A DNA stretch of 40,046 nucleotides from Cylindrodendrum hubeiense (lineage: Eukaryota; Ascomycota; Sordariomycetes; Hypocreales; Nectriaceae), in NCBI GenBank assembly GCA_014621425.1, contig JAANBB010000374.1, forward strand, positions 1 to 40,046, written 5' to 3'. Position numbers and translations under genes: made by a program. The notes under the pieces were generated by a model, which had not been told where the DNA came from, searched no databases, and was given only the letters and a program-made list of their open reading frames with translations. This document shows, piece after piece, positions 29,688-38,640 of the stretch (the stretch's first letter is position 1; every line of letters begins with the position of its first letter).

Positions 29688-31145
29688 TCAGACTGGAGCG
29701 ACAATTGCTGCCTTCTCCTTAATACGGAGCTCCTCCACCCTGACCTGCTCTTCGAACGCACCGCCTGCAGGTAACGAAAGTTCTTCTATCGTACCCTGTT
29801 TTCCACTCCTGACGTCCTCAGCAAGGTGATCAAAGTGCTCCTCAGCTTGTGCTTGCACATCAAAATCCGTAATCCAATCAAACCCTGCCATGCTAAGCGA
29901 CTCTGGGTACTCCTTAATAAGCTCTGGTGTCCACTCGTGTTTGTGGTATACATCTCGCGTAGAAATAGATGATTGATGGATAACGTGCGACCGATTAAAG
30001 CGGATGCGCTCAAAGACCTGGAGGGCAAGGGGGACATCTCCCTTGGCCTTCTCTAGACATATGGCGATGGTGGCAGCGTCTTCGACCGCCTGGCATGCAC
30101 CCTGTGACGATGTGGGTAGATGGGTGTGAGCCGCATCTCCGATTATGGCGCAGTGCTTCGTTGGCGAGAGCCATGTTTTGACGGCATCGCGCCAGACGAG
30201 TTTGTAATCAGAGATCTTGTCGTCGGGTGTCAAATTGACGAAATCTGTCCAGATTTGGGGGAATTTGGCTTGGTTGAGGTAATGCAAAACATCTGATTTC
30301 TCGGCTGGTAGTTGCCATGATTCTCCGATGTCTGCATTGTCGACATGGGTGAAGAGCCAGCAGCAGTATCTGGATCGTGATTCGTTAGACAGCTCACTCA
30401 TATGGGGCAGCAGATCAGGGTTGTGGAGCGAGGCTCACTTAGCGTCGTCAAAGATGAACATGAATCCATGAACATCCGGGCCCACCCAGCCAGCAGTCCA
30501 ATTTTGAGTGAGTCCCTTGGTGACATCGAGAATCAAAGGGTTCTTTCGATGCTCATCGGTCAGTTCAAAGAGAGATCGGAAGATGGCATAGCCGCTGTGG
30601 ACCTTAGTCTCTTTCAATCCCATCAACTTCTCTCGTGCCTTCGAGCGGGACCCGTCGCTGGCTAAGACAACATCAGCGAAGATCCTTTCACCACTCTCAG
30701 TGACAACCCCGCGCTCTGTGTCCGTGTCGATGTAGTCAACAACCCTGGTCAAGGACCGCATTTCGACACCGAGTTCTGCAGCATAGTCCCAGATAACCTT
30801 GGCCATTGGGCCGCGGCGTGCAGAAAAGGTGTCTGGGACATGGACGCCTCGCTGGTAAGGGAGTGAGCACAACAGGACATTTTGGCTATTGTACATGTCG
30901 ATTTGATCACAAGTAACCCCTCCAGTTGCCCATAGCTTCTTTCCAATCTTGCCATCCTCCCACTTATTGAAGACTCTACCTGCGTTTGTGGCGAAGTCGA
31001 TTGTGTCTCCAAGATGGCTAATATCTTTATGCGCTTCGAGAAGGGTGACTTGCATCCCACGGAGCCTGCATTCTACAGCCGTGGTTAGGCCACAGAAACC
31101 CCCGCCAATGACGAGGACCTTTAGTTCAGACATTAGTTTAGCCAT
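29688..31145 (-). CDS. FAD-dependent monooxygenase (aromatic hydroxylase type)
   Basis: NAD(P)H- and FAD-dependent hydroxylase of the salicylate-hydroxylase-like group. Two exons on the minus strand, 31145-30439 and 30369-29688, with a 69-nt intron (CTAACG branch point), give 462 residues. The three family motifs are present: the dinucleotide fold VLVIGGGFCGLTTAVECRLRG near residue 10, the DG motif in VVLASDGSRSKAREKLMG near 170, and the GD motif in CAIIGDAAHTHLPTSSQGACQAVEDA near 310. An in-frame ATG four codons later (MSELK) is the more usual start for this family. No transmembrane segment is evident at the C-terminus. Next upstream on the same strand is a nitroreductase, then a P450, so a catabolic or secondary-metabolic mini-cluster is likely. 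The substrate is unknown. Confidence 0.9.
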
Positions 31146-31804
31146 GTTGAAGTTGAAGATTGATGATGAATCCGCTATGAGTAGCTTTTGGCGTGTTTAA
31201 GGCGAGTGTCTAAAAAGATGATGGGCCATCTAGTATTGGGAAAATGATGTATATATCATTACATGATTGATGTATCAATACAGTGGCCTATGGTCACGAT
31301 CTCCTAATTGTTGTCATGGCGGGGTCCGCGGGATCCGAGGAATCCGGGGCGTGCGGTTTTCCGGGGTAACTAGCGATAAGGAGGGGAACATATACCTACT
31401 GAGTACTTGAGGCGTGAGGATAAACTCGTTTGATTGAGTGGTCCAGAAAATCCCGGAATACAAATCGATAATATCCGGAAAATTATGCAACGATATCTTC
31501 GACGGGTGGTGGTGGTTCAATGACAATCTTTTCCGTCCACCATCATCAATGGTGGCTTGCTATGTGACTATCGACCATCGCCACTACCAAAAAGAACATG
31601 GACAAAGACTAGCATGCGAGACAAAAACCAGCAAAGGATCTATCTACGGATTGTTATTGTTTGTTTGACTAGATTGGCCTTATTGGCGAAATTTCACCAC
31701 GCTATTGGATTCTTATTGTTGGAATGGGATAATTGATTTGCATTTCTACAGATAAACAATCTTAAGAACATGGGCCCATAACTGGTCTATGAACACTCGC
31801 AGCG
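31146..31804. promoter_or_regulatory. Promoter region of the FAD monooxygenase
   Basis: A 659-bp gap between same-strand genes, no gene recognised. TCCCGGAATA lies at 31451-31460 and ATATCCGGAA at 31471-31480; together they form an inverted pair of CCGGRATA-like half-sites similar to those upstream of the P450. A CG-rich patch with CCGCGG and two further CCGAGG/CCGGGG elements lies at about 31326-31365. Confidence 0.4.
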
Positions 31805-32422
31805 CTACTCTAACCCTTTGGCTCCATGTACAATGACCCTTTTCTCAATGGCATCGTACTCCCGAGGATACGGCTCTCCAACCCGCCCACCGAAAACCAG
31901 TTGACTCTTCAAGAGCCAATCGGCCGGGATATTCCATGTCGACGAGACCTTCTCGTCGATGAGTGGGTTGTAGTGCTGGAGGCTTGCACCGAACCCTTCC
32001 TGCTCAAGAGCAGTCCATGCGACGAATGTGTTCATGCCATTGGCGTGTTCCGACCACTGCGGCATCTTGTCTGCAAACAATGGAACTTGCTTCTGAAAAG
32101 TGGCAATGACGTTGGGGTCTTCGTAGAACAAAACAGTCCCGTACCCAGCTTGGAATCCTGACAGACTCGCCTCACTTTCCTCCCACGACTCGGCCGGCGC
32201 GACGGCTTTCACAGCGGGTTTGACGATATCCCTCCATAGTCTTTCATGGTCGGCACCTAGGAGTACCAGGACCCGAGTAGACTGCGAGTTGAATGCGCTG
32301 GGAGTGTGGGTGATGGTTTGTTGAACGATGTCGATGATCTTAGCGTCAGAGATTGGCGAAGAATTGTCAATCTCGTAGATGGACCGTCTGGCCTTGATGG
32401 CGTCGAGGAAATTAGCCGACAT
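31805..32422 (-). CDS. Nitroreductase family protein (Frm2/Hbn1-like)
   Basis: FMN-dependent NAD(P)H oxidoreductase acting on nitro compounds or quinones in vitro; the yeast relatives Frm2 and Hbn1 affect fatty-acid signalling and oxidative stress. ATG 32422 (MSANFLDAIKARRSIYEI) gives 205 residues, the normal length. The frame stays open 114 bp further upstream, but that part is not family-like. Seen: the FMN-contacting KARRSIY start, THTPSAFNSQSTRVLVLLG, NTFVAWTALEQEGFGASLQHYNPL and a C-terminal VFGGRVGEPYPREY. There is no intron. It sits between the monooxygenase (same strand) and the P450 remnant (divergent). Confidence 0.9.
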   Translation of the reverse strand: MSANFLDAIKARRSIYEIDNSSPISDAKIIDIVQQTITHTPSAFNSQSTRVLVLLGADHERLWRDIVKPAVKAVAPAESWEESEASLSGFQAGYGTVLFYEDPNVIATFQKQVPLFADKMPQWSEHANGMNTFVAWTALEQEGFGASLQHYNPLIDEKVSSTWNIPADWLLKSQLVFGGRVGEPYPREYDAIEKRVIVHGAKGLE

Positions 32423-33000
32423 GTTGTTGGTAGTGCTGTCCTTGAGAGTAGGAGGTAGTATTGAAAGGTGTAGTTTGAAAGACGCTTCCTCGGCAGAATA
32501 TGGTGGTTTAATACGAGTCTTTAAGGAAAGCACCATAAGTTATGGAGTATCCTTTCTTTTCAATCACTCACTGTGTGAGATTGAACTGCGAGAGTGCCGG
32601 AAAATTCGTGGATACGGTAGGTTAACACACAACAACGAGACAGTGTGCCGTATGTAGAACTCTGTCGATTGAACTAAAGCACTTGTCTGACAAATTCATT
32701 TTCTTAACTTTTGCAAAAGCCTCGGGCCAAAGTACCGGGATATCCTGGCTTAGCGCATCGAAGACCGGAATATCTTCCCATTTGCGGGAAGAAGGGTATA
32801 CCTAATTCGATATGGCCGTGTGACGATACGGTCGAACGTAGATACCCCGCAGTTGAAGCCTGTCACATACACACATTGTTCATTTAGAAGGGGTACAGAA
32901 ATAGGATTGGACTGACAACGGGATGCCTCAGACACTTGGCTATTCTACCCCTCCTCTTTCTATCCACGTTGCAGAAGTCAGTTTATCGATCAACGCAATC
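32423..33000. promoter_or_regulatory. Divergent promoter, nitroreductase and P450, with paired ACCGGRATATC motif
   Basis: A 578-bp divergent region. ACCGGGATATCCTGG begins at 32734 and ACCGGAATATCTTCC at 32764, two similar elements exactly 30 bp apart on the same strand. A related inverted pair lies upstream of the FAD monooxygenase (31451-31480). CGG-containing half-sites suit a Zn2Cys6 regulator, but none is encoded next to this cluster. TATTAAA (minus strand, about 32510) may serve the nitroreductase. Confidence 0.45.
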
Positions 33001-34521
33001 ATGGCGATTGAAATTTTGATTAAGCAAGGAATCCTCATGCTACGCTTGTACGGCTATGTCTTGATAGTAGCCTTGATAATAGCTCGACTGCTTTTCAATC
33101 GATACCAAAAAGGTCTCCACAATGTACCTGGGCGCTTCTTGAACTCCATCTCAACCATTCCACGTCTTTGGTCCGTATATCGATCCCAAAGCCATCTCTT
33201 GGATATCGAACTGCATCGAAAATACGGCAAAGTGGTCCGTCTGGCTCCGAAAATTGTGTCTATTTCAGATGCATCGGAAATCGCACAAATTTACGGCATC
33301 ACAACCAAATGTGTCAAGTCCGACTTTTTCAAGCTCGGAGCATTCACGAATGAGAAGGGGGAGTACATTGAGGACCCTTTCACCACGAAAGACCGGAAAG
33401 TCCATTCCCGACTGAAGCGAGGTGCCGCAAATGCATACTCTTTGAAATGCTCGACGAGTACGCGGAAACGAAGAGGGTGTGCAATTTGGGAGACATCTTG
33501 AAGAACTACGCCATGGACACCATTTTTGCAATCACATTTGGCAAAGACTTCAATTACCTCGAGAAAGGTGATCATCTAGCGTTGTACTATGTGTTGGACG
33601 TCTTTACCGACTACTTGGCGATTGTAAGTAGGCATTTAGCCCCACCCAAGCAGTCCAATTCGACTAACATGCCATCAGTTTGGTCAAATCCCATGGTGTC
33701 ACAGATTTCTCTTAAAGAATCCACGGTTAGCTGGGTGGGTTGCTGGCAACGCATCCTCCCAACTCAAGATGATGGATCTCGCCATCCGCGAAACCGAAGC
33801 GAGTTTCGAAAAGCCATATACTGGCGGCCCAGCGACGTTTCTCCAACTGCTGGTTATGAATAAACAGCAAAATCCCAAATCCATAACCGATGATGAGATC
33901 CATGGGAACGCTCTTGGCAATATATCGGCTGGGAGTGATACGACCGCCATTGCGCTTAGATCTGTTTTCTATTACCTGCTCAAAAACCCGACATCATACG
34001 ACAAACTTTGTGAAGAGGTTCGTGGGAAGCTCACATTGCCAGTTGACTTTCAGGCCGCAAATAAATTAGTATATCTGAATGCCTGCATAAAGGAAGCAAT
34101 GCGTATGCATCCATCTGTGGGGATGATTTTAGGCCGGGAAGTCCCTCAAGGCGGAGCTGTGATAAGCGGATATCACATCGGAGAAGGCGTTGAGGTTGGC
34201 ATCAACCCAATGGTGTTACACTATGACCCTGAAGTTTTTCCCGACCCCAATACCTTCAAACCCGAGCGATGGACAGAGTCCGAAACGAAGGAAGATCATT
34301 TGAAGCTCATGAATCGATGCTTCCTCACGTTTGGCCATGGCCCCCATACATGCTCTGGTAGACACGTTAGCTTATTGGAAACGACCAAGTTAATTCCTAC
34401 ACTGTTATTGAGGTATGACATGGAGCTTGAGAATGGCGGAAAGGAGTACGGCTTCAAGAACCGTTGGTTTACAACTCAATGGGGCCTGAATGTAAACTTT
34501 TCCAGAAGGAAGATGGATTAA
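33001..34521 (+). pseudogene. Cytochrome P450 with internal deletion and frameshift
   Basis: A heme monooxygenase of the pisatin-demethylase-like P450 group. The first part (33001-33443) starts with a membrane anchor (LYGYVLIVALIIARLLF) and continues through KYGKVVRLAPKIVSIS to HSRLKRGAANAYSL. The rest is in another frame from about 33447 (MLDEYAETKRVCNLGDILKNYAMDTIFAITFG). A 55-nt intron (33624-33678, GACTAAC branch point) joins it to FGQIPWCHRFLLKNP. Later marks are intact: AGSDTTA in the I helix, EAMR, FKPERW and the heme motif FGHGPHTCSG. About 20 residues normally found between the NAYSL and LDEYAE positions are missing, and no intron can bridge the gap. The gene is thus probably non-functional, unless the sequence or assembly is wrong here. 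Confidence 0.75.
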
Positions 34522-36001
34522 AGGGTGGGAAATGTTGTATTTCCATAACTACTCTGTCACGTTGAATGAAGCAGATTTATTTCTAGTCTGACGATTATGG
34601 CTCTCAAAATATAAGATCTCGTCAAGTTCTTGTTTGTTAGCTATGTGCCTCAATTTTTGACTCACGACTCCAAAAACGGAGTGTCCAAAAATTACGCAAA
34701 GAAGCCCCGAGGGATGGTCGTGGATTTGCTCTGCATGCAGTATAACCCCCTAAGAAAAGGTGCCGGGGTCAGTCACGGGGGGCACGGGGGACAGCTTGTA
34801 AGGTCTGTTAAGGATCCCTAGATATATAGGGTCCAGGGATGCGAAGAGAGACAGTGCTTCATCAGGAGGAATTGGCATAAATGATGCATTCCCCCTCTGC
34901 ATGTCTAGAACACCACACTTCGCCATGCATTTCCATAGACTAAATTCCACTAAGATGCCGGTCATACATAAAAGCCTGACCGGCTGACCCTCGCTTAGTG
35001 AATCAAGTCACTACTCGTACGTTATCTCTGGCAGGCCTACCGCCGACCCTGTCGAGTTCCGGCTCCCCGCAGTGGCTGCGGGTCTTTGTGCGTTACCGTC
35101 CCACAGTCCGCAGTAGTGCAATAACTGCAATCGAAAATGATAAAACGCAAAATAACTCAGCAAAAGTGGAAGAGATTCGATTAGCGCCTGTCATTGTGCC
35201 ATCAGGACACTGCAATATGCTTTTGGGGGACTAATAATAGCGTTGTTAGGGCATGTGCTATAGCGCTGCTGGGGTATATGCTATGGCTATGGTGCTGTTA
35301 GGGCATGTGCTACAGCGCTGTTAGGGCATCTGTACGCATAATGCACGGAGATGCGCAATTTGGAGGTTTCGACCTGGAGTTATTGCACTAGGCACTGCGT
35401 ATCGTGCCCAATGCGCGACTGTATGCTCTTCCTCAGTCTCCAATGGATCATGTATTTACGCAGCACCTGCCCCTAGGCCCAACCGGGCATAGTTGACACC
35501 TGTCATGGGCGTAACCACCATGGGGATCCTCATAGCACGTCTCGGCAGATGCCCCCGACGGGGGAATGTGATCATATCTCATATTTTACAAGACAGCTAA
35601 CGGATGGGCCAACCAAAACGGAACTCAAACTGTAAACAGATAAGCGTCTGCAGAGCCCATCATCCCCTATTCGCCGGGGGGCTTTGTGACGGCCCCCATC
35701 CCCGCATGGTCGAAGCCCGTTGAGTCTCTTTGTCACATTTTTGAGCATGGTCACAATTTGAGACAACAATTGCCCAACCACTGTGAATGTTCCTTGTACT
35801 GGCTGACGTGGTTGAGTGTGATTATACCAAAATGGGGGGCAGGGGTCGATCATTTGGCAGGGCAGGGAGGGGCGCCTTGTCCCTCATCACCTGGTTTCGA
35901 GGTCGGGCCATCATATTTAGAAGAGCCCCTAGAACGTAGCAGATCCCGTATTTTATTCCATGAGAAAAAATTGATGTCGAGGCTGAAAATACGGCACCAC
36001 C
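34522..36001. other. 1.5-kb intergenic region
   Basis: No gene is recognised between the P450 and the methyltransferase. It contains an imperfect hairpin (GGATCCCTA...TAGGGTCC) at 34810-34832 and a tandem repeat at 35240-35337. The last few hundred bases should hold the methyltransferase promoter. Confidence 0.45.
35240..35337 (+). repeat. GCGCTGTTAGGGCATGTGCTA tandem repeat, four units
   Basis: Four imperfect units of about 23-29 bp with the core GCTGTTAGGGCATGTGCTA; the second unit reads GCTGCTGGGGTATATGCTA, differing by transitions only. Noncoding. Confidence 0.65.
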
Positions 36002-37607
36002 ATGACCAGCCCTAAGTCTAAAACCGCCTCTCCCTCCAGTCCCAGGTCAGCTGCCGCCGCGATATCAGCTCCTATTGCGGTAGTACGTTTTGCCCACCCG
36101 GCACCTATAATTTGGGCCCAAAGCGGGACCTGTTTCGGGATGTCCTCTGATCACATTCCCACTAACCTTTTGCGCTCGCGCGATCGCAGGATCCCCAGTT
36201 CGAGAATGGAGGCGACGACGACTATGATACGGCCTCGGACTTGGGGTAGAGTGCTCCCACGACCTCCGTCTTCGGTCGCACTGAGTGTGTGCTGACATGC
36301 TACCCCGCCTCACCAGCGAGGAAGCCGAGTCGACGGCTTCTTTGACCGACAGCATCCGAGACTTCCGTAATATCCACGGCCGTACCTACGGGAATTCCAA
36401 GACCACGGACTACTGGTGGGACACGCCCCGCGATTACACGGGCCAAAGGCCATGGCCGGGCTTGGTATTAGGCCATTGGAACTAATATTTTGAGCATATT
36501 CCCCAGGGCCCCCAACGACGAGCGACAAAACGAAGGTCTAGACATAACGTGAGTTTCGTCAATCTGCCTCAGCATGACACCTCCCGTATGGCACTTCCCA
36601 CTCAACGACCTTTCCAGGCACCACTACATACTTCTCTACTTCGACAACGCACTTTTCCAGGCGCCTATTGGCAAGAGTCCACAGGTGCGACGTCGCTCGC
36701 TGATGCCCCCTTTACCCTCGCACCAACTTTATGAACCTAACATGACGTTTCTTCCACCAGAGAGTGCTGGATGTAGGAACTGGTACCGGTATATGGGCAA
36801 TGTGAGTTTAGAGTCCGCCTGGAATCCGTTACACGCTGACCCCTCCTGTTCATCAGAGACTTTGCCGATCAGTTCCCCTCTGCTCAAGTCTTGGGCACCG
36901 ACATCTCCCCCATCCAGCCAGCATGGGTGCCGCCCAACTGCGAGTTTTGCATAGACGACGCTCAACTTGAGTGGACCTGGCCGGCCGATCACTTCGACTA
37001 CATCCACATCCGCGACCTCTACGGCAGCATCGATGACTGGTCTGACCTCTACGGTAAAGCCTACCGCCACCTCAAGCCTGGCGGCTGGTTCGAGGATCTC
37101 GAGCTTGACATCCGCGCTCACTCCGACGTTGTCACCGACCCCGATCATATTATAAACCGCTGGAACCGTGTCTTCCAAGAAGCCGGCGAGAAGATGGGAA
37201 AGACGTTCAAGATCGCCATTGGCTCGCGCATGCGGGATCTCATGGACGAGGCGGGCTTCGTCGACGTCACCGAGCAGAAGTTCCGGCTTCCCATGAGTGC
37301 CTGGTGCCTCGAACCTAAGTTGAAGGAAATCGGGCAGTTTGTGCAGATGTTCGTAGACAGCGGCCTAGAGGGGTTTGGCCTATACCTTTTGACACAGGTT
37401 ATGAACTGGAAATACGAGGAGTGCCAGGTCTTCATTGCAGAGATGAGGCAGGCTCTGAGGAATAAGAAGCTTAACCCTTACTACGAGGTGTAAGTCGCTT
37501 ATGCCACATTGTTTGCTGATCGGATCCTTACGTTTACATATACTGACTAATTCGGGAACAGAACCTTAGTATATGGGCGGAAACCCAAGGACCTGATTAC
37601 TACTTAA
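36002..37607 (+). CDS. LaeA-like SAM-dependent methyltransferase
   Basis: A class I methyltransferase of the fungal LaeA/UMTA-like group, whose members act in secondary metabolism; the substrate is unknown. Eight exons, 36002-36079, 36190-36245, 36317-36415, 36507-36548, 36618-36684, 36761-36801, 36857-37489 and 37562-37607, give 353 residues, with every junction in frame. Introns are 55-110 nt, most with CTAAC/CTAAT/CTGAC branch points. Residues 1 to ~50 are Ser/Pro/Asp-rich and disordered. Then come STASLTDSIRDFRNIHGRTYGNSKTTDYWAPND, the SAM motif VLDVGTGTGIWAIDFAD (spanning the exon 6/7 junction, near 116-132), VLGTDISPIQP, FDYIHIRDLYGSIDDW, HLKPGGWFEDLE and a C-terminal TLVYGRKPKD in exon 8. 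No membrane segment is seen. The gene looks intact; its small exons escape simple frame searches. Confidence 0.88.
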
Positions 37608-38441
37608 ACGACCGGGGGCGAGTATGACGCCGATGAGGTCATCATACCGCCACAAGCTGCCGTCGACTGAGAATCAAAGCTTGGAAATTTGTGAGCCACA
37701 GCGTGGCCACTTTACGCGGGATCACAGCTAGCAACGATCAATCCCAAGTGTTAAGAATCCTTCAGAATAAAAGTGTACTGCCAGTCACATCCTACTTCTC
37801 GACCTGACCCATTGCCGAATGCAAATAGTAACCAAAGCACGCACACACGTTAGCAATATCCCAACATCCCAAAGTATTGTCCACAGCTTATATGACAGCC
37901 TATAAAACTTCATACTTTTGATCCTGACGACCTAGGCTTTGAAACTAAATGAGCTTTCTATAGATCTCTAGTAGCATAAATGATGCTCTCAAATGCGATT
38001 TAATAAAGTAGAAGAATAATTTCAAGTGATGCCCGTGTTATTTAGTAGCTTTAGTAGCTCTGAGACACAAACGTCTGAAGATATTGATTACGTGATATGA
38101 TACTGTTCTATGAGTTTAGTTACAAACTCTTAACTCTCTAATAGTCGCATTTATCGCTACCCTCTTTGATATACTTAGTATCACGGGCAAAATTATTTCA
38201 CTAATTGTTGCTCACACTGTGATAAATATCGCTCTCAACCTGACTTTGATCACTTTCGCTCTCGCTCTCAATTTCACCTTGATCACGTTCACTATCAATC
38301 TAGCCTTGATCGCTCTCACTCTCGCTTTCAGGAGAGCCTTAATCACTCTCGCTCTCAGGCTCGCTCTCAGGCGGGCCTTGTTCACTCTCGCTCTCAGGCT
38401 CGCTTTCAGGCGGGCCTTGGTCACTCTCGCTCTCAGGCTCG
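37608..38441. other. AT-rich gap ending in out-of-frame repeats
   Basis: About 600 bp of AT-rich sequence without a gene, then 38219-38441, which consists of Ser/Glu/Asp-coding repeats continuing those of the adjacent minus-strand gene but in a different frame. On the minus strand these repeats stay open to a stop at about 38339. They are probably the former tail of that gene. Confidence 0.5.
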
Positions 38442-38640
38442 CTATGAGACGGGTCTTGATGGACCCTCGCTCTCAGGCTCACTATCAGTTGGATCGTGAT
38501 GACCATCGCTCTCGGGCTCGCTTTGAGATGGGTCTTGATGGCCATCGCTTTCAGGCTCGCTATGAGACGGGTCTTGATGACCCTCACTCTCGGGCTTGCT
38601 TTGAGATGAGTCTTGATCACTCTCATTGAGTGGTGTTTCC
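38219..38640 (-). repeat. 39-bp coding repeat array (SEPESDGHQDPSQ type)
   Basis: On the minus strand the unit codes for a 13-residue motif close to SEPESDGHQDPSQ. Upstream units are 39 bp; the one at about 38446-38485 is 40 bp because of an extra G (plus strand) at 38461/38462. Beyond it the units change to SEPESESDQGPPE and then decay toward 38219. Confidence 0.75.

Noticed and set aside
33400..33480. Rescue of the P450 frame by a short intron
   Set aside because: A candidate GTGCCG donor and nearby AG acceptors would leave a ~37-nt intron without branch point and would not restore the missing ~20 residues.
38219..38629. 136-residue plus-strand frame of Leu/Arg/Ala repeats
   Set aside because: Reverse reading of the 39-bp Ser/Glu repeats; the acidic minus-strand reading continues an otherwise open gene.
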